Shown piece after piece: positions 26,028 through 30,990 of a stretch of DNA of 30,990 nt. The stretch comes from JADJLQ01 sp034439915 (lineage in GTDB: Bacteria > Bacteroidota > Bacteroidia > Chitinophagales > Saprospiraceae): the NCBI GenBank assembly GCA_034439915.1, contig JAWXBI010000104.1, positions 1 to 30,990 of the forward strand, given 5' to 3'. Below the pieces are notes generated by a model. That model did not search any database. It saw only the letters and a program-made list of their open reading frames with translations, and had not been told where the DNA came from. The position numbers and the translations under genes were made by a program. Each line of letters starts with the position of its first letter. Positions within the stretch are counted from its first letter, which is position 1.

Positions 26028-27284
26028 TTACGAGATCATGACCAGGGTAAGGTCTTTTTCCTGAAAATATTTGTTTGCCAGGTCTAAAATGGCGCTTGAA
26101 TCGACATTTTCCAGTCCGACAAGTAATTTTTTAAAGGTATCTATCCCGCCTTCGAGGGATAATGCCCTCACCAATTCTGAATAGGCGAAGGCATTTTCAA
26201 AATAATTGAGGAAACTTCCTTTGAGATAATGTTTTACGGTTTCAAGTTCCCGGGCCGGAACGGGTTGTTCCTGGAGGCGTTTGATCTCTTTTTTAATCTG
26301 GTTGAGGGCCAGTTCACTCCGGGATTTATCCACCTCAGTGGAAATAAGGAAATAACCACCGAAAAGAAAAGTATCCAGGCTGGAATAAATATGGTAGGTG
26401 AGCCCTTTTTTCTCCCGTAGGTTTTGCATCAAACGGGACCCATAATATCCTCCAAGCAGGGTATTTAACATAAACATAGGTTCAAAGTCCGGATGGTCCC
26501 GTTTAAACATCCTTCTACCCAGGCGAATGGAAGATTGAACAGAAGCTTCTAAGGTGATCTTTTGTTTAGAGGGAGCGGGAGCGGATTCAATTAAAATCTT
26601 AGGAACCGGTTTCGATGGAGCAAGTATCATGGAACCCAATGCTTCTGCGATCAGCTCCTGGGTTTGATCAGAAAAATTACCGGATAGAAAGATCCGGCAA
26701 CCCGTCATGGAATAATTTTTACGGTAATGGCTAAACAAGTCATCCCGGGTAATCTGGTCTATGGTTTCCGGTGTACTATTGTATCCATAGGGATGTTGGG
26801 TCCCAAAGAGGTTTTCCGTAAAATGCCGATATGCCACTACATCACCCCGGGACTGATCGCTGCGCAATTTTTCTTTCTGCTGCCGTTTATACAGATTCAA
26901 TTCCGACTTTGGAAATCGCGGAGCGGTGAGCATATCTACCAGGAGAGACAAGGTTTGGGGAAGGTATTTTTCGAGTGCAAAAAGTTTTATCCCGCAGGTA
27001 TCAATATAAAAGTCGAGGTTGACCGATGACCCCCAGTAATCAAAACCGTCAGCAAGCCGGGTAGCCGATTTGCGCTGGGTGCCTCCTTTGAATAACTGCA
27101 ACGTTGCAGTGGCTAACCCTATCTTTTCTTCAAAAGGCCTGCCCGCTGCGAAACTCAACTCCAGCTTTAATGCCTTTACATTACCCCTTCGGATCGGATA
27201 AAACTCAGCTCCATTGGGTAAATCGATTTTATAGATTTCCGGAAGGGGAGAGGTGTAAGCGTGTCTGCGAGGTAAAAGGGCCAT
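26028..27284 (-). CDS. M16-family peptidase-like protein lacking the zinc motif
   Basis: A 418-residue single M16 unit. Fold marks are IYKIDLPNGAEFYPI, SFAAGRPFEEKIGLATATLQ, LFKGGTQRKSA, YGYNSTPETIDQITRDDLFS (substrate-loop region) and, in the second half, GGYYGSRLMQNLREKKGLTY with the conserved arginine and tyrosine. The inverted zinc motif HxxEH, expected in the GLATATLQLF position, is absent, so this chain should be catalytically inactive alone. In many Bacteroidota such inactive chains are encoded beside an active M16 partner; none is adjacent here. An open frame extends to 27449 but the ATG at 27284, near a -7 box, fits the family better. It has no signal peptide from this start. Confidence 0.85.
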   Translation of the reverse strand: MALLPRRHAYTSPLPEIYKIDLPNGAEFYPIRRGNVKALKLELSFAAGRPFEEKIGLATATLQLFKGGTQRKSATRLADGFDYWGSSVNLDFYIDTCGIKLFALEKYLPQTLSLLVDMLTAPRFPKSELNLYKRQQKEKLRSDQSRGDVVAYRHFTENLFGTQHPYGYNSTPETIDQITRDDLFSHYRKNYSMTGCRIFLSGNFSDQTQELIAEALGSMILAPSKPVPKILIESAPAPSKQKITLEASVQSSIRLGRRMFKRDHPDFEPMFMLNTLLGGYYGSRLMQNLREKKGLTYHIYSSLDTFLFGGYFLISTEVDKSRSELALNQIKKEIKRLQEQPVPARELETVKHYLKGSFLNYFENAFAYSELVRALSLEGGIDTFKKLLVGLENVDSSAILDLANKYFQEKDLTLVMIS

Positions 27285-27296
27285 GAATAATCGGGA

Positions 27297-27304
27297 CAAA
27301 AATA
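27297..27304 (-). promoter_or_regulatory. -7 box before the M16 gene
   Basis: Minus-strand TATTTTTG (TAnnTTTG) ends 13 bases before the ATG at 27284. The message would be nearly leaderless. Its position supports the shorter start, since a start at 27449 would place this box inside the coding region. Confidence 0.45.
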
Positions 27305-27555
27305 GGATAATATGAATGGAAGTGGGATTGTTTACCTCTTTTGGCTTTTTTCGTACATTTTCGTACATTTTCATAGCCAATTTGAAAATGACCTTTATAC
27401 TGAGATTTTCGGTTTTATGTTGGAGAAAATCCTGAGCTAAAACCAGCACATCCCAGGTGGCGTGAATTGGCCCTTAAATCAGGAAAATCACGGAAACGGA
27501 CAATTCGCGGAGCCCAATTATCCGTATTGGTTCGGATAATGCACTCGGGATTACT

Positions 27556-27563
27556 TATTTTTG
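27556..27563 (+). promoter_or_regulatory. -7 box before dnaN
   Basis: Plus-strand TATTTTTG (TAnnTTTG) lies 29 bases upstream of the dnaN ATG at 27592. A TTG occurs upstream in GTATTGGTTC but at more than the usual spacing. Confidence 0.45.
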
Positions 27564-27591
27564 CACCGAAATTTTAAAATTAGCTCCTCCA

Positions 27592-28713
27592 ATGAAATTT
27601 AGTGTATCCTCTGCCGAATTGCTCAAACACATCCAGATTGCCTCCGGTGCAATCGGTACCAACTCCGTCCTCCCGATTCTCGAGGATTTTTTATTTCAGG
27701 TTAAAGACAAGATACTCACCATTGCCGCTACGGACCTGGAAACTTCGGTGAAAACAGAGATGGAAATCAAATCAGATCAAAATGGCTCGATCGCCATTCC
27801 CGCTAAAATCCTCATGGATACACTCAAATCATTGCCAGAACAACCGGTTTCATTTTCGGTCGACCCGACTAACAATAGTATTGAAATTACTTCGAGTTAT
27901 GGACGTTACCGCCTGGCAGGTGAAAACCCCGGTGATTTCCCCAGTTTCCCATCAACCTCAGCTAATGATACGGTCAAAGTCAGTTCGGGTATCCTACATG
28001 AGGCATTCAACAAGACCTTATTCGCCACCAGCGGTGATGAATTGAGGCTGGCTATGACTGGTATATTGGTACAATTGGATTTCAACAAAATTGTCTTTGT
28101 TTCAACGGATGCGCATAAACTGGTAAAATTTATCTTTCAAGGCATATCCAATGATGTGGCTACTCAGTTTATTTTACCCAAAAAAACTTGTGCCCTCCTT
28201 AAAAATGTACTGCCTCCGGATACTGAAGTAGAGATCTCTTTTAATAAATCCAATGCGTTTTTTGCTTTCGGAAATACCCTGCTGGCCTGCCGGTTGATCG
28301 ATGCCAAATACCCGGACTATAACTCGGTAATACCGATCGACAACCCCAATGTACTCACGGTAAACAGGGCCCAGTTGCTTCAATCCCTGAGACGCATTGC
28401 AATCTATGCCAATAAAACCACCAATCAGGTAGCCCTGCATGTGGATGAAGGCAGTCTTACCATATCCTCTCAGGACCTTGATTTTTCCAATGAAGCTACC
28501 GAACAACTGGCCTGTACGTTTAAGGGCAGTCCGATGTCCATTGCATTTAACGGTAAATTCCTGATTGAAATGCTGAGTGTGATGAGCACCGACGAGGTGT
28601 CTATCTGGATGTCGACCCCCAACCGGGCTGGAATAGTTACCCCGGCCGAAGAACAGAAAGGACAAGACCTGATCATGCTGATCATGCCGGTCCTGATCAA
28701 TCAGGCACATTAA
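27592..28713 (+). CDS. dnaN: DNA polymerase III sliding clamp (beta subunit)
   Basis: A 373-residue protein of normal length for the ring-shaped clamp that tethers DNA polymerase III to DNA. It begins MKFSVSSAELLKHIQIASGA and shows the three-domain pattern: NSVLPILEDFLFQV and IPAKILMDTLKSLPEQPV in domain I, GRYRLAGENPGDFPSFP and MTGILVQLD with VSTDAHKLVKF in domain II, and FAFGNTLLACRLIDAKYPDY and FNGKFLIEMLSVMSTDEV in domain III, ending LIMLIMPVLI. It heads a two-gene unit with nadD, which begins 22 bp later. dnaA is not adjacent, so there is no sign of the replication origin here. Confidence 0.97.
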   Translation: MKFSVSSAELLKHIQIASGAIGTNSVLPILEDFLFQVKDKILTIAATDLETSVKTEMEIKSDQNGSIAIPAKILMDTLKSLPEQPVSFSVDPTNNSIEITSSYGRYRLAGENPGDFPSFPSTSANDTVKVSSGILHEAFNKTLFATSGDELRLAMTGILVQLDFNKIVFVSTDAHKLVKFIFQGISNDVATQFILPKKTCALLKNVLPPDTEVEISFNKSNAFFAFGNTLLACRLIDAKYPDYNSVIPIDNPNVLTVNRAQLLQSLRRIAIYANKTTNQVALHVDEGSLTISSQDLDFSNEATEQLACTFKGSPMSIAFNGKFLIEMLSVMSTDEVSIWMSTPNRAGIVTPAEEQKGQDLIMLIMPVLINQAH

Positions 28714-28735
28714 GCGTGTCTATACCCGTGAGAAG

Positions 28736-29308
28736 TTGAAAATAGGGCTCTTCTTCGGTTCCTTCAATCCGGTTCATACCGGGCATATGATCATTGCAAA
28801 TTATATGGCCCACCGGACAGATCTGGATCAGGTATGGTTTGTAGTATCCCCTTTAAATCCTTTAAAACCCGCTTCTACCCTGGCCAATGATTACGACAGG
28901 CTTCATTTGGTCCGTCTGGCCATAGCCGATAATCCCAGGTTGCGGGCTTCCCCGGTTGAATTTTCATTACCCAAACCATCGTATACCATTGACACCCTGA
29001 CCTACCTGAGGGAAAAACACCAGGAGCACGACTTTATCCTGATCATGGGTGGTGATAATCTCAATACCCTCCATAAATGGAAAAATTATGAAAAATTGCT
29101 GGAGCTGTATTGGGTTTATATCTACAAAAGGCCGTTATACGAACTCGGTCAATTCAAGGACCATCCTCATGTCCGCCTGGTGGAGGCACCTTTGCTGGAT
29201 ATTTCAGCCACGTACATCAGGGATAGCATCCGTAAAGGGTTTAATATTCAATACCTGGTCCCTGAACCTGTTTATAACTATCTGCTCGGATCAAGTATGT
29301 ACAAATAG
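28736..29308 (+). CDS. nadD: Nicotinate-nucleotide adenylyltransferase
   Basis: A 190-residue enzyme that adenylates nicotinate mononucleotide in NAD synthesis. The nucleotidyltransferase motifs are complete: GLFFGSFNPVHTGH (GSFNP 8-12, HTGH 14-17), IMGGDNL (GGDN 105-108), and the C-terminal ISATYIR (156-162). No in-frame ATG precedes GSFNP, and the first one (after HTGH) would delete the ATP site, so the TTG at 28736, giving the family-standard (M)KIGLFFGSFNP start, is the likely initiator. It follows dnaN closely and ends before an intrinsic terminator. Confidence 0.95.
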   Translation: MKIGLFFGSFNPVHTGHMIIANYMAHRTDLDQVWFVVSPLNPLKPASTLANDYDRLHLVRLAIADNPRLRASPVEFSLPKPSYTIDTLTYLREKHQEHDFILIMGGDNLNTLHKWKNYEKLLELYWVYIYKRPLYELGQFKDHPHVRLVEAPLLDISATYIRDSIRKGFNIQYLVPEPVYNYLLGSSMYK

Positions 29309-29419
29309 TTTAAGATTTCTTGATTTCGGGGGTGACTTTCCAGCAGGCGGAGACACTATACTAAGGTGAGGGTGATCACGCTTAATTCAAAAATACCCTT
29401 TCATCAATCCCTATAATTG

Positions 29420-29457
29420 GATTGTCAGAGTAAATGAGGCTTTGGCAATCTTTTTTT
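29420..29457 (+). terminator. Intrinsic terminator of the dnaN-nadD unit
   Basis: An 11-bp stem pairs GATTGTCAGAG (29420-29430) with CTTTGGCAATC (29440-29450), with two G-U pairs and a 9-base loop, followed directly by seven Ts (29451-29457). It lies 111 bases after the nadD stop. The T run abuts the stop codon of the convergent permease gene, and the stem could also stop transcripts coming from the other side, less efficiently. Confidence 0.8.
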
Positions 29458-30667
29458 ATTCATATCGGATAGGTTCGTTGAGGCGGGCGGCTTTTTTTGC
29501 CGGCAAAACCGATGCTGCGAATCCAATCCCAATTACCGTAATACCCACAATTATAAAATCGAATACCCTTAAATTTAAAGGATACCGGTCCACTAAAAAT
29601 CCTTCCGGAATTGGCACCAGTCCAAATTCTAATTGCAGAAAATAGAATACAACGGAAACTATAAAACCCAGGATGATGCCCAGTCCGGTAATCCATAGTC
29701 CGGTTGCCACAAATATTCCCGATACCGTAGGATCCTTCATCCCCATGGATTTGAGTACCATGATGTCTTTTTTCTTTTCAAGGACGATCATCCACAACGC
29801 ACCAACAATATTAAAAGCCACGAGGATCAGGACAAAGCTCAGGATAGCATAGGAAACCCATTTTTCTATCTTCATCAGTTTGTAAAAAGCGGCATCCTGT
29901 TGGTACCGGTCCTGGACCAGGAAACCCGGTCCGAGAATTTTTTTGATTTCACGGATCGTCTGTTTTTTAAGATCATATTGATCCAGTTGGATCTCATACC
30001 CCGTGATGTTCCCACCTTTACCGACCAGTTCCTGCATAAATTCCAGGTCCACGAATACATATCGATTGTCATAATCCTGTTGGATACTGAATATACCTGC
30101 AGGCCTCACCGATCTTTTTTTAAATGGGTTCATCAGCCCGCCTTGAGGATTGGGCATGAATATGGACAGGTTGGCAAAAGGATCATCTATACTGATCGCT
30201 AATTTATTTCGGATCCCCTGGCCGACGATAGCCTGAAAACCCTGAGGTGACCTGAGTGCAAACTCACCTTGTTCTATTTTATCCACCAGGTTGGTCTGGT
30301 AATAAAAATGGGTATCTACGCCCTTTAAAGTGGCAAAATCCTTGATTTCTTTATACTCGAGTAAAGCAGTTTCTTCCAGGTAAGAGGACACCGATCGGAT
30401 ATTTTGAACCTCCATCAAACCCTGAAAGACAGAATCGTGGTATTCAAAGGATTTACCCTGCTCCAGCGTAATTTTCAGGTCGGCGTTGAATGAATTAAAC
30501 AAGCCCTTGATCAGGTCCTCAAAACCATTTAATACAGACATGACCAGGATCAATGCGGCAGTTCCCACACCAATACCGGCAATCGACACCCCTGAAATGA
30601 TGTTGATAGCCTGAGTAGACTTTTTGCCAAACAAATAGCGGGATGAAAAAGGAAATATCAGCTTCAA
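29456..30667 (-). CDS. LolC/LolE-type ABC transporter permease (FtsX family)
   Basis: A permease with the FtsX/MacB architecture of lipoprotein-releasing LolC/E proteins. Marks are SSRYLFGKKSTQAINIISGV followed by a first helix (GIGVGTAALILVMSVLNGFE), a periplasmic domain of about 200 residues, and three C-terminal helices (YAILSFVLILVAFNIVGALW; ATGLWITGLGIILGFIVSVV; FDFIIVGITVIGIGFAASVL) with the coupling segment EKKKDIMVLKSMGMKD. There is no suitable ATG. The TTG at 30667 gives MKLIFPFSSRYLF, matching the usual short N-terminus (403 residues); a GTG at 30673 and a TTG at 30712 (inside a REP-like palindrome) are alternatives. The partner ATPase (LolD type) is not in the window. Confidence 0.88.
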   Translation of the reverse strand: MKLIFPFSSRYLFGKKSTQAINIISGVSIAGIGVGTAALILVMSVLNGFEDLIKGLFNSFNADLKITLEQGKSFEYHDSVFQGLMEVQNIRSVSSYLEETALLEYKEIKDFATLKGVDTHFYYQTNLVDKIEQGEFALRSPQGFQAIVGQGIRNKLAISIDDPFANLSIFMPNPQGGLMNPFKKRSVRPAGIFSIQQDYDNRYVFVDLEFMQELVGKGGNITGYEIQLDQYDLKKQTIREIKKILGPGFLVQDRYQQDAAFYKLMKIEKWVSYAILSFVLILVAFNIVGALWMIVLEKKKDIMVLKSMGMKDPTVSGIFVATGLWITGLGIILGFIVSVVFYFLQLEFGLVPIPEGFLVDRYPLNLRVFDFIIVGITVIGIGFAASVLPAKKAARLNEPIRYE

Positions 30668-30700
30668 TGGCACAAAGGTCTGAATAAAAGGGGGAAATCC

Positions 30701-30881
30701 GTAGCGGCGCAATTTATTCGCCGAAGTTTGAGGCAGTAGCAGAAATTAAAAAATTAAAGAATGAAGGAATGAAGGGGGTAGCGTCGAATTTATTCGCCGT
30801 AGTGTGAGGCAAAACACGAAGCCTGTAGCGGCGCAATTTATTCGCTGTAGCCCGAGGCAGTAACGGAAATTAAAAAATTAA
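30701..30881. repeat. Three copies of a REP-like palindromic unit
   Basis: Copies start near 30701, 30778 and 30825. Each has a core close to GCGGCGCAATTTATTCGC followed by a GAGGC motif. In copy 1 the arms CGGCG and CGCCG pair perfectly around a 9-base loop. In copy 3 one arm is CGCTG, which still pairs through a G-U. Copy 2 is imperfect (GCGTCGAATTTATTCGCCG). Copies 1 and 3 share a longer tail including GAAATTAAAAAATTA, so the full unit is about 57 bases. The block lies upstream of the permease gene. Confidence 0.8.
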
Positions 30882-30890
30882 TGGATGAAA

Positions 30891-30990
30891 GGGCATAGGG
30901 CATAGGGGATAGGGGATAGGGCATAGGGCATAGGGGATAGGGGATAGGGCATAGGGGATAGGGCATAGGGCATAGGGCATAGGGCATAGG
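30891..30990. repeat. Perfect heptamer tandem array GGG[C/G]ATA
   Basis: Fourteen complete 7-base units with no indels run to the end of the window and probably beyond. Six positions of the unit are invariant; only position 4 varies, in the order C C G G C C G G C G C C C C. There is no open frame of interest. This is a simple-sequence array of the heptanucleotide type and may vary in copy number. Confidence 0.9.

Larger units (their letters stand above)
27285..27591. promoter_or_regulatory. Divergent promoter region between M16 gene and dnaN
   Basis: This 307-base stretch holds the promoters of both flanking genes. Two perfect TATTTTTG -7 boxes are present: minus strand at 27297-27304, 13 bases from the M16 ATG, and plus strand at 27556-27563, 29 bases before the dnaN ATG. 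A direct repeat TTTTCGTACA occurs at about 27348-27368. An in-frame extension of the M16 gene crosses part of this region but does not look like conserved protein. No other gene is seen. Confidence 0.5.

Noticed and set aside
27285..27449. N-terminal extension of the M16 gene
   Set aside because: It precedes the normal M16 start, contains the TATTTTTG box and does not look like conserved protein.
27592..28713. Replication origin near dnaN
   Set aside because: No dnaA gene, DnaA-box cluster or other origin feature is visible around dnaN.
1..30990. CRISPR array, given several tandem repeats
   Set aside because: The repeats are 7-base units without spacers, and no cas gene is present.

Overview
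The window reads as a chromosomal segment of a member of the phylum Bacteroidota, probably near the Saprospiria or Chitinophagia. This is inferred from family content and sequence style, not from a marker gene. The evidence is a DUF2911 protein, a TonB-dependent receptor with a carboxypeptidase-regulatory-like front domain, HMBD-type copper proteins, an mreBCD-pbp2 cluster, almost no Shine-Dalgarno sequences, and -7 boxes of the Bacteroidota type TAnnTTTG in front of several genes. No rRNA, tRNA, CRISPR array or transposase gene was seen.

Layout. 1-110 is a degenerate heptamer tandem array. 154-1669 holds an exported FGE-sulfatase-fold protein overlapping a DUF1080 (3-keto-disaccharide hydrolase fold) protein. 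1832-2406 is a frameshifted membrane-protein gene, followed by 450 bp of AT-rich non-coding DNA. 2860-12107 (minus strand) is a heavy-metal efflux operon, most likely Cu/Ag. In transcription order it encodes a His-rich exported protein, a TolC-type outer membrane channel, a long CusB-like adaptor, a protein with two metal-binding HMBD repeats, an HMBD lipoprotein, a DUF2911 protein, a four-helix-bundle (S23/IVP-type) protein and finally the CusA-like pump. The four-helix-bundle gene and its short heptamer arrays sit between the pump gene and the rest of the operon and look like an insertion.

12246-16875 (minus) holds a GH43-like protein, an EthD-family protein, a probable pseudogene, L-serine dehydratase and an M14 carboxypeptidase. 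17064-21111 (plus) holds a TonB-dependent receptor, a YegS/diacylglycerol-kinase-like lipid kinase and an exported coiled-coil protein. 21108-25875 (minus) is the cell-shape operon mreB-mreC-mreD-mrdA, with folA where rodA is often found. 26028-27284 (minus) is an M16-family protein without the zinc motif, divergent from dnaN-nadD (27592-29308, plus), which ends at a good intrinsic terminator. 29456-30667 (minus) is a LolC/E-type permease. The window ends in three REP-like palindromic units and 14 perfect heptamers.

How the genes work together. The metal operon encodes a complete tripartite envelope pump plus several soluble or lipid-anchored metal binders. MreBCD and PBP2 form the elongation machinery. 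DnaN, NadD and FolA are housekeeping. The least explained element is the recurring 7-bp-periodic low-complexity DNA (both window ends and both sides of the spacer next to the four-helix-bundle gene), together with three genes that appear to need TTG start codons.
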